Origin: Sphaerisporangium melleum
Lineage (GTDB): Bacteria; Actinomycetota; Actinomycetes; Streptosporangiales; Streptosporangiaceae
Length of the DNA stretch: 64,000 nucleotides
Direction of reading: 5' to 3'
Assembly (NCBI RefSeq): GCF_014646695.1
Contig: NZ_BMNT01000039.1
Span: 32,687-96,686, forward strand
The notes below the pieces were generated by a model. It searched no databases. It was not told the DNA's origin and was given only the letters and a program-made list of their open reading frames with translations. The first letter of the stretch is position 1. Every line of letters begins with the position of its first letter. Both the position numbers and the translations under genes were made by a program. Below, one piece after another: positions 42,597 through 51,755 of this stretch.

Positions 42597-43445
42597 CTAC
42601 TGGCGGGGGCCGGTGTCGGAGGAGCAGCTCACGCCGTTGAGCAGGTAGTACTCCGGCAGAGGGGTCGTGCCGATGAACGTGGCGGTGAAGCCCATCCGTA
42701 CCGAGCCGCCGGGCGGGATGACCCGGTTCCAGGACAGGTTCTGGGCGTTGAGCCACGTACCGGTCTGGCTCCACCGCGCCCCGTAGCCCGAGATGAGGCC
42801 CAGGGCGCGCGGCCCCGGCTTGATGGCCAGCGTCCAGCCGCTGATCGGGTTCGTGCCGGTGTTCTTGACGGTGACCGCGGCGTTCTGGCCGTTCCGCCAC
42901 TCCGTGTACTTGTACGTCACGTGGCACTGCAGGGCCGGCGGAGGCGTCACGGTCGGCGAGGGGCTCGGGTTGGGCCTGGTGTCGCGGGCCAGGGCGCGCA
43001 GCGGGTCGGAGGGCTCGCTGACGTTGCCCGCCGCGTCCCTGGCGACCACGATGTAGGTGTAGGATGTCCCGATCACCACGTCGTTGTCGCCGAAGCCGGG
43101 GCCCAAGGCCGTCCCGATCTTGACGTACCCGGCGGCGCCCTCGCGGTAGACGTCGTAGCCGACGACCGCGACGTTGTCGGTGGACGCATCCCAGCAGAAC
43201 ACCACGCCCACGTAGTCACTGGAACAGCGGTCCCGCAGACCGGTCGGCTTCGACGGGGGCACGGTGTCGCCGGTGGGCGACGGGCTCGGGATGGGAGTCT
43301 GCGTCGACCACAGCCCGGTGCCGACCTTCGGGGCGACCCGGACGGAGGTCGCCGAGGCGGTGTACCCCCCGGAGACGACGGCCAGGGCGAGGGCGAATAA
43401 CGTGGCGGCCAGGACCGCCCACGAACGCGGCGTGCGGAATCTCAT
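42597..43445 (-). CDS. Secreted FN3-CBM2 carbohydrate-binding protein
   Basis: 282 residues. A Sec signal peptide (MRFRTPRSWAVLAATLFALA, cleavage near ASA at about 32) is followed by a Pro/Ser linker, one fibronectin type III domain (about 65-160; PPSKPTGLRD, YVYREG-type), a second linker of PSPSPT and a family 2 carbohydrate-binding module (about 180-282; NGQNAAVTVKNTGTNPISGW, with Trp residues of the binding face). No catalytic domain is present. It may target cellulose or xylan. The ATG at 43445 has AGGGGGA upstream. An operator-like site lies upstream at 43560. Confidence 0.88.
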   Translation of the reverse strand: MRFRTPRSWAVLAATLFALALAVVSGGYTASATSVRVAPKVGTGLWSTQTPIPSPSPTGDTVPPSKPTGLRDRCSSDYVGVVFCWDASTDNVAVVGYDVYREGAAGYVKIGTALGPGFGDNDVVIGTSYTYIVVARDAAGNVSEPSDPLRALARDTRPNPSPSPTVTPPPALQCHVTYKYTEWRNGQNAAVTVKNTGTNPISGWTLAIKPGPRALGLISGYGARWSQTGTWLNAQNLSWNRVIPPGGSVRMGFTATFIGTTPLPEYYLLNGVSCSSDTGPRQ

Positions 43446-43559
43446 CGGTCCCCCTGCTATCGGTGCACGACGGCGATGACCTTTCACAGCGAGCGTGGGA
43501 CAGCCACGCCCTCCCGTAAAGCGGCCACCCCTCCCCGTGCCCTGACGCACTGGTCGCCC

Positions 43560-43572
43560 ATGAATCTTTCAC
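43560..43572 (-). promoter_or_regulatory. Near copy of the GTGAAAGTTTCAC operator upstream of the CBM2 gene
   Basis: On the minus strand GTGAAAGATTCAT matches 11 of 13 positions of the palindrome found between the glycoside hydrolase and lacI genes. It lies 115 bp upstream of the FN3-CBM2 start. Confidence 0.45.
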
Positions 43573-43635
43573 AGAGCCGTACGGCCCTGGGCGGGCCCGC
43601 GCCGGGGAAGGTCGCGGAGCCGCCCAGGCGACGGG

Positions 43636-45693
43636 CTACCCGGTGGTGGTGCAGGTGATGCCATTGAGGGTGAAGACGGCGGGCAGGACGTTCGGGCCGC
43701 TGTAGTTGCCGACATAGCCGACCGTGGCCGTCGCGCCGGTGGCCAGGGTGGGGGACGCGGGGTCGTTGACGACCTTGACCTTCGAGCCGTTCTCGGTCCA
43801 GGTCGCGCCCCAGCCGCTGCCCAGGCTCTGCCACGGGCGCGGCCAGGCGAAGTCCAGCGTCCATCCGCTGAGGGGCGCGCCGTTGTTGGTGACCTCGATG
43901 GAGCCGACGTAGCCGCTGCCCCAGTCGGTCTGGTCGGTCAGCTTCACCGTGCACGAGCTGGACGCCGGGGTGCCGGTGGTGAAGGTCAGCGGCGGGGAGG
44001 CCCACGAGGTGCGGCCGGCGCCGTCCCTGGCGATCACGTTGACCGTGTACCCGGTGCCCTGCCTGAGGTTGTGGACGGTGAAGGAGGTGCCGGTGGTCTC
44101 GCCGAGCTGCTCGGTGTTGGTGCCCACCTGCCGGTGGACCTCGTACTTGAGCGATGCCTGCCCGGGGGACGCGGGCCAGGAGATGGTGGCCGCGGTGTCG
44201 GTCACGTCCGTGGCCGACGGCTGCCCCGGCGCGGCCGGCAGCCCGGTCTGGGTCCCGGAGGGACGCAGGATGATCGTGGTGAGCGACAGCGGAGGCAGGG
44301 TCTGGGCGGTGGCGCTGCCGGCGGTCGTACTGGTGATCTCGGTGGCGCCGTTGGTGTGGGTGAGCACCGTGGGCGCTCCCGCGGCGGGGCTGAACCCCGC
44401 GTAGCCGAGGGTGACCGGGTAGGACGTGGCGGACGAGGTGTTGATCAGCATCACCGCGAGGTCGCCGTTCGGGCGGCGGGCGGCGTGCGCCGCGACGGCG
44501 GGCTGATCGCTGGCCGCCTTGACGAACTGGTCGCCGGGCCGGGCGAACCTGCTCGTCATCTGCAGCGCGTAGTACGGCGCGAAGGGCGTGTTCAGCGCCG
44601 GTTCGCACACGCTGCCGTCGGAGGTGCACGAACCACTGGACAGCAGGCCGAAGTCGCCGTAGTCGGTGTGCCCTTCGACCTCCTTGACGGCGCCGATGCC
44701 GTTGCGGGTGTTCCACCAGTCGACGGTGAACACGCCATTGGCCAGGAGCGTGGCGTAGGAGTCGGCGGCGGCGAGCGCGCCCGGCTGGGTGTTGGTGCCG
44801 TTGCTACTGCTGCCGGTGTTGAACTCGGTCATCGCGATGCCGATGCGCTCGGATCCGGGCCCGGCGTACGCGGCGATCTGCCGGCGGGTGAGCTGGATCA
44901 GGTCGGCGACATGGCCGGTCCTGTCCAGCGCGCCGGGGTACCAGTGCAGGATCACAAAGTCGATCTTGGATCCGGCGCCGGCCAGGACGACCTTGTTCCA
45001 GCTCCCCGCATCGCCCTCGCCGACCAGCGCGTCCGGCCAGTTGGCCGGGGTCGTGAGCACCGCACCGATCTTGATGGTCGGGTCGACGGCCTTCATCGCG
45101 TCGGCGTAGGCGACCACCTGGCGGGCGTACTCGGCCGGGCTCTTGTCGGCGTGGTCGTCGGCCTCCCAGGCGGTGCCGTAGTGGCCGTTGCCGTAGTTCT
45201 CGTTGCCGATCTCCCAGAGCTTGACCCCGTAGCCCTTGACGACGTTGGCCTCGCGGACCCAGCCGGCGGCCTCCTCGGCGGTCCCGGTGCCGTAGTTCGC
45301 GGTCACCATGGGCTGCGCGCCGGTGCGGCGCACGCCGCTCATGAACGTGTCGAAGTCGGTGTTCGGGGCGACGTAGCCGCCGGGGGCGGTGTGGGTGGCC
45401 CAGTGGTAGATGTCGCTGTAGGACCCGCCGGGATAGCGCAGCAGCTTCACGCCGGCGGCTTTGAGCAGGTCGGCGGTCTGGTCGGAGCCCAGGGCGGTGT
45501 CCCAGATGGCGTGGTTGACGCCGATGCCGGTCTCGGGGACGGTGGCGAGCGCGGCGCGGGCGTTGACGGTCACCGTGACCGGGGGGACCTCGTCTGCGTG
45601 CGCGACGGGCGCGATGGGCGCCGTCAGCGCGACGAACGCCAGCACGACGGCGGACCCGGCTCGTAACAGGGACGGGGACATGCGGGACCTCAT
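43636..45693 (-). CDS. Secreted glycoside hydrolase (clan A, arabinofuranosidase-like) with FN3 and CBM2
   Basis: 685 residues. Signal peptide (basic start, hydrophobic core AVVLAFVALTAPIAPVAHA, about 1-35) for secretion. The catalytic domain (about 36-480) resembles GH51-type alpha-L-arabinofuranosidases: LLRYPGGSYSDIYHW, the acid/base Glu in KLWEIGNENYGNG and the nucleophile candidate in IAMTEFNTGSS. A fibronectin III domain and a terminal CBM2 (SSCTVKLTDQTDWGSGYVGSIEVTNN) follow. The precise substrate is unknown. ATG 45693 is chosen for its Arg-rich n-region; 45681 is an alternative. It is divergent from lacI with a perfect palindrome between. Confidence 0.82.
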   Translation of the reverse strand: MRSRMSPSLLRAGSAVVLAFVALTAPIAPVAHADEVPPVTVTVNARAALATVPETGIGVNHAIWDTALGSDQTADLLKAAGVKLLRYPGGSYSDIYHWATHTAPGGYVAPNTDFDTFMSGVRRTGAQPMVTANYGTGTAEEAAGWVREANVVKGYGVKLWEIGNENYGNGHYGTAWEADDHADKSPAEYARQVVAYADAMKAVDPTIKIGAVLTTPANWPDALVGEGDAGSWNKVVLAGAGSKIDFVILHWYPGALDRTGHVADLIQLTRRQIAAYAGPGSERIGIAMTEFNTGSSSNGTNTQPGALAAADSYATLLANGVFTVDWWNTRNGIGAVKEVEGHTDYGDFGLLSSGSCTSDGSVCEPALNTPFAPYYALQMTSRFARPGDQFVKAASDQPAVAAHAARRPNGDLAVMLINTSSATSYPVTLGYAGFSPAAGAPTVLTHTNGATEITSTTAGSATAQTLPPLSLTTIILRPSGTQTGLPAAPGQPSATDVTDTAATISWPASPGQASLKYEVHRQVGTNTEQLGETTGTSFTVHNLRQGTGYTVNVIARDGAGRTSWASPPLTFTTGTPASSSCTVKLTDQTDWGSGYVGSIEVTNNGAPLSGWTLDFAWPRPWQSLGSGWGATWTENGSKVKVVNDPASPTLATGATATVGYVGNYSGPNVLPAVFTLNGITCTTTG

Positions 45694-45770
45694 CAGGGAC
45701 GGTGGCGGCACCCTCCCGGCTGGGAGGCCCCATGATCCTGCGATTCGCCGGCCTCACCCGTCAACCGGCC

Positions 45771-45783
45771 GTGAAAGTTTCAC
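45771..45783. promoter_or_regulatory. Perfect palindrome GTGAAAGTTTCAC, candidate LacI operator
   Basis: Six-bp arms around a central base lie in the 303-bp divergent region, 78 bp from the glycoside hydrolase start and 214 bp before lacI. The shape fits LacI-family operators of actinomycete polysaccharide genes. The rest of the region shows nothing else I can support. Confidence 0.55.
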
Positions 45784-45996
45784 TGCACAGCGTCAGCATC
45801 CCGGCCGTGCGCCCTTCCGGCCTGCGGTTTCCCGGCTCGGGCATCGCAGGGACCTCAGGAGGGCGCCGCCGGTGCCGGGTGGCGGCGGCACTGCGGCCGT
45901 GCGACCCCTTTCGACGCCTCGTGGGATATTCGTACCGGGATCCGGCGCCGGCCGTCCTGGCACGTCTCAGTGAACGCCGACCATAGGGGGAGCCGG

Positions 45997-47037
45997 ATGT
46001 CCAGGGGGAGCGCCGGGAGCGCCGGCAGCACCGTGAGCATCAAGGAGGTCGCGGCGCAGGCGGGGGTCTCCCCCGGCACGGTGTCCAACGTGCTCAACCG
46101 TCCGCACAAGGTCGCCCCCTCGACCCGGTCGCGCGTCGAGCAGGTGATCCGCGAGCTGGGGTTCGTCCGCCACGGCTCGGCCTCGACACTGCGCGCCGGC
46201 CACAGCCGCACCATCGGCCTGTCGGTCATCGACATCGGCAACCCGTTCTTCACCGACATCGCGGCCGGGGTGGAGGACGTCGCGAGCGCGCTCGGGTACG
46301 CCGTGATCCTCGGCAACTCCTCCGGCGACCGGGTCAAGGAGGAACGCAACCTGCGCGTGTTCGCCGAGCAGCGGGTGCGCGGGTTACTGATCACCCCCTC
46401 CGACGACGACCCCGGCCGGCTGGACGTCGTGCGCGACCGGGGCATCAGCGTCGTACTGGTCGACCACCCCGCGCACCGGCCCGACCAGTGCTCGGTCGCG
46501 GTCAACGACATCACCGGCGGACAGGCCGCCGCGCGCCACCTGCTGGAGGGCGGCGCCACCCGGCTGAGCTACGTCACCGGGCCGCTCACCATCCGCCAGT
46601 GCCTCGACCGCATGCGCGGCGCCGAGCAGGCGATCGCCGCGGCCGGGCTCGACCCCGCGCGGGCCCTCGACGTGACCGAGATGCCGGCGATGAACGCGCG
46701 GACCGGCCAGCGGGCGGCCGAGCTGCTGGTGTCGGGGCGGCGCCTGCCGGACGCCGTCTTCTGCGCCAACGACCTCCTCGCCCTCGGGCTGCTGCGCGGC
46801 CTGACGCAGGCGGGCGTCCGCGTCCCCGACGACGTCGCCCTGGTCGGCTACGACGACATCGACTTCGCGGCGGCGTCCGCGGTGTCGCTCAGCTCGATCC
46901 GCCAGCCCACCTGCAAGCTGGGGCGCATCGCCACCGAGCTCCTGCTCGACGAATGCGACAATCCGGAGAGCCACGCCCACCAGCAGATCATGTTCCAGCC
47001 CGAGCTCATCGCCCGCGAGTCCACCCGCCGTGCCTGA
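45997..47037 (+). CDS. LacI-family transcriptional regulator
   Basis: 346 residues. HTH SIKEVAAQAGVSPGTVSNVLNRP (about residues 13-35) with the hinge helix and a periplasmic-binding-protein-like sugar domain (LSVIDIGNPFF, VVLVDHPAHRPDQCSVAVND, VFCANDLLALG, VGYDDIDFA). It probably binds the palindrome between itself and the glycoside hydrolase and releases it in response to an oligosaccharide. The ATG at 45997 has AGGGGGAG 5 nt upstream. The divergent and downstream genes are the likely regulon. Confidence 0.92.
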   Translation: MSRGSAGSAGSTVSIKEVAAQAGVSPGTVSNVLNRPHKVAPSTRSRVEQVIRELGFVRHGSASTLRAGHSRTIGLSVIDIGNPFFTDIAAGVEDVASALGYAVILGNSSGDRVKEERNLRVFAEQRVRGLLITPSDDDPGRLDVVRDRGISVVLVDHPAHRPDQCSVAVNDITGGQAAARHLLEGGATRLSYVTGPLTIRQCLDRMRGAEQAIAAAGLDPARALDVTEMPAMNARTGQRAAELLVSGRRLPDAVFCANDLLALGLLRGLTQAGVRVPDDVALVGYDDIDFAAASAVSLSSIRQPTCKLGRIATELLLDECDNPESHAHQQIMFQPELIARESTRRA

Positions 47038-47242
47038 CCGCCTATCGTCTTCTCCCGTAATGGCCCCCACCAGGACCTGACGGCTCGCCTCGTCCATCGC
47101 GCCGTCGTCGCCGCCGCACGGTGACGCCCCCCCGCACATCCATCCATCCCCGATGTCCACCCACCCCACCTCCCCCGGCCGGGCGTTGCGTTCAGGCATC
47201 CCCTCCCGGCCACGGAGATCCAGCAGTTCAGGAGGAACAGTC

Positions 47243-48238
47243 GTGCTCTCATGGGGCATCGCCGCCACCGGCGGCATCGCGCGCACCGTCGGACGGGTGA
47301 TCGCCGCGGAGCCGGGCATGCGGGTCGCCGCGGTCGGCTCCCGCGACGCGGGCCGGGCGGGCGCGCTCGCCGCCGAGCTGGACGCGCCGCGCGCGTACGG
47401 CTCCTACGCCGAGCTGGTGCTCGACCCCGAGGTCGAGGCCGTCTACGTCGCGACGCCGCACTCGCTGCACCTGCAGGTGGCCGAGCTGGCCATCGCCGCC
47501 GGCAAGGCCGTGCTGTGCGAGAAACCGCTGGCGTTGACCGCCACCGAAGCCGAACGCATGGTCAAGCTGGCCCGCGAGGCCGGGGTCTTCCTGATGGAGG
47601 CCATGTGGATGCGCTTCAACCCGCTGGTGCGGCGGGTGCGGGCACTGGTGCGCGACGGCGGCTTCGGCGAGGTGCGCTCGGTGGCGGCGTCGTTCGGCTT
47701 CCCCGCGCCCTATGACCCGGCGCACCGCCTGTGGGACCCGGCGCTCGGCGGCGGCGCTCTGCTCGACCTCGGCATCTACCCGATGGGGCTGGCGCAGTTC
47801 CTGCTGGGCGAGCCGGACGCGATGACCGCGACCGGCTCCCTGTCGGCGGACGGCGTGGACGCCGAGGCCGGGCTGCTGCTGTCCTGGAACGACGGCGCTC
47901 GCGCGCTGCTGGACACCTCGCTGCTCAGCCCGCTGTCCAACGCCGCGACGGTGACCGGTACGACGCTGCGCGCCGAGCTGACCTCGCCGTTCTTCGCGAC
48001 CCGGCGCCTGGTGCTGCACGGCCCGTCCGGCGAGCCCGAGGAGCACGTCATCGGCGAGGCCGACAACGGGTACGCCGGCGAGATCAGGGAGGTCCGCGAC
48101 GCGCTGGCCGAGGGACGCGCCGAGAGCGAGATCATGCCACTGGACGACACGATCGCCATGGCGCGCCTGCTCGACCGCGCCCGCGAGCAGGTCACGCGGT
48201 TCGCCGCCCCGCCCTCCGGCGTCCCCGCGCGGGAGTAG
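47243..48238 (+). CDS. Gfo/Idh/MocA-family oxidoreductase
   Basis: 331 residues. N-terminal Rossmann fold with LSWGIAATGGIARTVGR for NAD(P), catalytic Lys in CEKPLALT (about residue 93), and the C-terminal dimerisation domain with GGGALLDLGIYPMGLAQFLLG. It oxidises or dehydrogenates a sugar derivative; the exact substrate is unknown. The GTG at 47243 has AGGAGG 8 nt upstream. It is 205 bp after lacI, so it may belong to the same sugar-utilisation block. Confidence 0.88.
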   Translation: MLSWGIAATGGIARTVGRVIAAEPGMRVAAVGSRDAGRAGALAAELDAPRAYGSYAELVLDPEVEAVYVATPHSLHLQVAELAIAAGKAVLCEKPLALTATEAERMVKLAREAGVFLMEAMWMRFNPLVRRVRALVRDGGFGEVRSVAASFGFPAPYDPAHRLWDPALGGGALLDLGIYPMGLAQFLLGEPDAMTATGSLSADGVDAEAGLLLSWNDGARALLDTSLLSPLSNAATVTGTTLRAELTSPFFATRRLVLHGPSGEPEEHVIGEADNGYAGEIREVRDALAEGRAESEIMPLDDTIAMARLLDRAREQVTRFAAPPSGVPARE

Positions 48239-48357
48239 CCGATCGGTCAAACCCGCGAGGCCACATGCCCGCGGCCCCTCGGGCCGGCCAGCACCGGCTC
48301 GGTGGCGTGGCGGCGGGGTTCGTTGATCGACGCCGGGGCGACGCCGAGACTGATCAG

Positions 48358-50754
48358 GTGAGGTCATGCATCCGCGCCGAGGTCCGGGTCGACGGCGTCG
48401 TCCAGGGCGTGGGGTTCCGCCCCTTCGTCCACCGGCTCGCCACCGGCCTCGGCCTGTGCGGGCTGGTGGGCAACGACGAGCGCGGCGTGTTCATCGAGGT
48501 GGAGGGGCCGGCCGGCACGGTCTCGGCGTTCGTGCGCGCGGTGCGCGACAGCCCGCCCCCGCTGGCGGTGGTCGACCGGGTCACCTCGCGGGTGATCCCG
48601 GTCACCGGCGAGCCGGGGTTCGGCATCGTCGCAAGCGCGGGCGCGGGCAACGGCCGCGCCCTGATCTCCCCGGACGTGGCGACCTGTGACGAGTGCCTGC
48701 GCGAGCTGTGGGACCCCGCCGACCGCAGGCATCTGCATCCGTTCGTCAACTGCACGGCGTGCGGACCGCGGTTCACCATCGTGCTGTCCTCGCCGTACGA
48801 CCGGGCGGGCACCACGATGGCGTCCTTCCCCATGTGCGAGGAGTGCGCGCGGGAGTACCACGACCCGGCGAGCCGGCGTTTCCACGCGCAGGCGGTGTGC
48901 TGCCCGGCGTGCGGCCCGCGCCTGCGCCTCCTCGCGCCCGCGGCCACCGCCTCCCCCGGCGTGCCATCGGCATCGGGCCACGAGCGCCTGGACGGCCCGC
49001 GGGCCGGGGCCCTGTGCGAGGTTCCCGGCGATCCGGTGGCGGGCACGGTGGCGCTGCTGCGCGCCGGACGGATCGTCGCGATCAAGGGCATCGGCGGCTA
49101 CCACCTGGCGGCATCGGCCGGCGACGAGCGGGCGGTCGCCGGGCTGCGGGCGCGCAAGCGCCGCGAGGACCGCCCGTTCGCCCTGATGGTGCCCGACCTG
49201 CCCGCGGTGCGGCGGCTGTGCGTCACCGGCCCCGAGGAGGAACGGCTGCTGACCGGCCGGTCCCGTCCGATCGTGCTGATGGGCCGGCGCCCGGACGCCC
49301 CGGTGGCCCCCGCGGTCGCACCGGGCGCCCGCGAGCTCGGCGTCATGCTGCCCTACTCGCCGCTGCACCACCTGCTGCTGCGGCGCCTCGCCGAGCCGAT
49401 CGTGCTGACCAGCGGCAACCTCTCCGACGAGCCGATCGCCCACACCGACGAGGCGGCGTTCACCCGTCTGTCCGGTCTCGCCGACGCCTTTCTGACCCAC
49501 GACCGGCCGATCCACACCCGCGCCGACGACTCGGTGGTGCGGGTCTTCCGCGGCGCCGAACTGCCCGTGCGCCGCTCCCGGGGCCACGTCCCCGCTCCCC
49601 TGCCCCTCGCGCGCGGCCCGCTGCGGCCGGTGCTCGGCTGCGGTGCCGAGCTCAAGCACACCTTCTGCCTGGCCCGCGGGCGGCGCGCCTTCGTCTCGCA
49701 GCACATCGGCGACCTGGAGAACCACGAGACCCTGCGGTCGTTCACCGAGGGGGTGCGGCACTTCGAGCGGCTGTTCGGCGTCCGCCCGGAGGTGGTGGCG
49801 CACGACCTGCACCCGGAGTACCTCTCGACCAAGTACGCGCTGGACCGCGAGGACACCGTGCCGGTGGGCGTCCAGCACCATCACGCGCACATCGCCTCCT
49901 GCCTGGCCGACAACGGGGCCGCCGGACCGGTGATCGGGGTCGCCTTCGACGGCCTCGGGTACGGCACCGACGGCACGCTGTGGGGCGGGGAGTTCCTGGT
50001 CGCCGGGCCGGCCTGGTTCCGGCGGGCCGGGCACCTGGCCCCGGTGCCGCTGCCGGGCGGCGCCGCGGCCGTCCGGCAGCCCTGGCGGATGGCCGCCGCC
50101 TACCTCGGTGACGCCGCGCCCGCCGGGTGGGGCGTGCGGGCGCGCAACGCGGCGCTGTGGGACGCCGTGACCGCGATGGCGGCGCGCGGGGTGAACGCGC
50201 CGCCGACCTCCAGCGCCGGCCGGCTGTTCGACGCGGTGTCGGCGATCGTCACCGGACGGGACGCGGTGACCTACGAAGGCCAGGCCGCCGTCGAACTGGA
50301 GCAGCTCGCCGACCCGGCCGAACGGCGCGCCCACCCCTGCCGCCTGCTCACCGACGGCGTCTCCGGCGCCTTGGAGGTCGACGGCGGGCGCCTTCCCGCG
50401 GGTGGCGAGACGTTCGTCGCGATGGGCCACGACCTGGTGGAGGCCGCTCTGGAGGACGTGCGCGCCGGGGTGGCGGCGCCGCTGGTCTCGGCGCGGTTCC
50501 ACAACGGGGTGGCCGGGATGATCGCCGAAGGCTGCGACCGGGTGCGCGAGGGCACCGGGCTGGCCACGGTCGCGCTGTCCGGCGGGGTGTTCCAGAACGT
50601 GCTGCTGCTGGAGCGGGCGACCGCCCTGCTGGAGGAGCGGGGGTTCACCGTGCTGCGCCACCGGCGGGTGCCGCCCAACGACGGCGGGATCAGCCTGGGC
50701 CAGGTCGCCGTGGCCGCCGCCGGCCAAGGCCGGGGCGAGTGCGACCGGAGCTGA
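48358..50754 (+). CDS. hypF: Carbamoyltransferase HypF
   Basis: 798 residues, full length. In order: an acylphosphatase domain (RVDGVVQGVGFRPFVHRLA), two Zn-finger modules with CDECLREL, CTACGPRF, CEECAREYHD and CCPACGPR, a YrdC-like ATP domain (AIKGIGGYHLAA, KRREDRPFAL, SGNLSDEPI) and a Kae1-like domain (LGCGAELKHTFCLA, HHHAHIASCLADN, GVAFDGLGYGTDG). It makes the carbamoyl group that becomes the CN ligand of [NiFe] hydrogenases. No hypCDE or hydrogenase gene is adjacent. A GTG start at 48358 is used. Confidence 0.94.
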   Translation: MRSCIRAEVRVDGVVQGVGFRPFVHRLATGLGLCGLVGNDERGVFIEVEGPAGTVSAFVRAVRDSPPPLAVVDRVTSRVIPVTGEPGFGIVASAGAGNGRALISPDVATCDECLRELWDPADRRHLHPFVNCTACGPRFTIVLSSPYDRAGTTMASFPMCEECAREYHDPASRRFHAQAVCCPACGPRLRLLAPAATASPGVPSASGHERLDGPRAGALCEVPGDPVAGTVALLRAGRIVAIKGIGGYHLAASAGDERAVAGLRARKRREDRPFALMVPDLPAVRRLCVTGPEEERLLTGRSRPIVLMGRRPDAPVAPAVAPGARELGVMLPYSPLHHLLLRRLAEPIVLTSGNLSDEPIAHTDEAAFTRLSGLADAFLTHDRPIHTRADDSVVRVFRGAELPVRRSRGHVPAPLPLARGPLRPVLGCGAELKHTFCLARGRRAFVSQHIGDLENHETLRSFTEGVRHFERLFGVRPEVVAHDLHPEYLSTKYALDREDTVPVGVQHHHAHIASCLADNGAAGPVIGVAFDGLGYGTDGTLWGGEFLVAGPAWFRRAGHLAPVPLPGGAAAVRQPWRMAAAYLGDAAPAGWGVRARNAALWDAVTAMAARGVNAPPTSSAGRLFDAVSAIVTGRDAVTYEGQAAVELEQLADPAERRAHPCRLLTDGVSGALEVDGGRLPAGGETFVAMGHDLVEAALEDVRAGVAAPLVSARFHNGVAGMIAEGCDRVREGTGLATVALSGGVFQNVLLLERATALLEERGFTVLRHRRVPPNDGGISLGQVAVAAAGQGRGECDRS

Positions 50755-50795
50755 CGATCGGACCCGGTGCCGAGGTGGCACCGGCTCCGCGCGGG

Positions 50796-51560
50796 TCAGG
50801 CGTCCGGGCCGCCGGCCTGCTCCGGCCGCTCCGGGTCTCCGCCGCGCCCGGCCTCCTGCGCCTTGGCGGCGTTCCGGGCGGCGCGCGCCATCTCGACCTT
50901 GGCGCTCGCGGCGTACTTGTCGACGTACTCCTGACCGGACAGCTCCATGAGCGCGTACATGATCTCGTCGGTCACCGCGCGCAGGACCAGCCGGTCCTCC
51001 TCCATGCCGTAGTAGCGGGAGAAGTCCAGCGGCTTGCCGTACCTGATGCCGGGCCGGATGCCGATCCTCGGCAGCGGCCGGCCGGTCGGCATCATCTCGA
51101 ACGTGTTGACCATCGCCCAGGGGATGACCGGCACCCGCGCCTCCAGGGCCAGCCGGGCGACTCCGGTCTTGCCCTTGTACAGCCGGCCGTCCGGGGAGCG
51201 GGTGCCCTCGGGGTAGATGCCGAGCAGGTGGCCCTCCCGCAGGATGCGCAGCCCGGTGCGCAGCGCCGCCTCGCTGGCCTTGCCGCCGGACCGGTCGATC
51301 GGCACCGTGCCCACCCCGGTGAAGAACAGCCTGCTGGCCAGGCCCTTCAGGCCGCGGCCGGTGAAGTACTCGGCCTTGCCCAGCGAGGTGACCTTGCGCG
51401 GCAGGGGCAGCGGGCCGAAGAAGTGGTCCGCGAACGACAGGTGGTTGCCCGCCAGGATCGCCGGGCCCTCCCTGGGGACGTTCTCCGCGCCCTCCCACCA
51501 AGGGCGGAAGACCAGATGAAGGATGGGACCGAGAATGGCCTTCACCACCCAGTAGAGCAC
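50796..51560 (-). CDS. plsC: 1-acyl-glycerol-3-phosphate acyltransferase (PlsC family)
   Basis: 254 residues. The HX4D motif NHLSFAD (about residue 40) and the EGTRS motif (about 120) of glycerolipid acyltransferases are intact, with a hydrophobic N-terminal anchor (LYWVVKAILGPILHLVF). It transfers acyl groups to lysophosphatidate. The C-terminal 35 residues are charged and Gly rich. The GTG start at 51560 is taken; GGAGAAGGGG precedes it. It converges with hypF. Confidence 0.9.
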   Translation of the reverse strand: MLYWVVKAILGPILHLVFRPWWEGAENVPREGPAILAGNHLSFADHFFGPLPLPRKVTSLGKAEYFTGRGLKGLASRLFFTGVGTVPIDRSGGKASEAALRTGLRILREGHLLGIYPEGTRSPDGRLYKGKTGVARLALEARVPVIPWAMVNTFEMMPTGRPLPRIGIRPGIRYGKPLDFSRYYGMEEDRLVLRAVTDEIMYALMELSGQEYVDKYAASAKVEMARAARNAAKAQEAGRGGDPERPEQAGGPDA

Positions 51561-51755
51561 TTGGGCACCCCTTCTCCGGCTCACGCGGACGTTACGAAGC
51601 TTGTGTGGAAGCGTGGCGTCATCTTCGCATGCTCGCGCCGCGTCACCTACTCGTGCTGGTCGGGGCCGCCCGCGACACCCGGGGAGCTCGGACCTCGCGG
51701 GAAGCCCCCTGATCGTGCGACGATCAGGCGAGCCGCACCAGGAGAGGAACCCATC

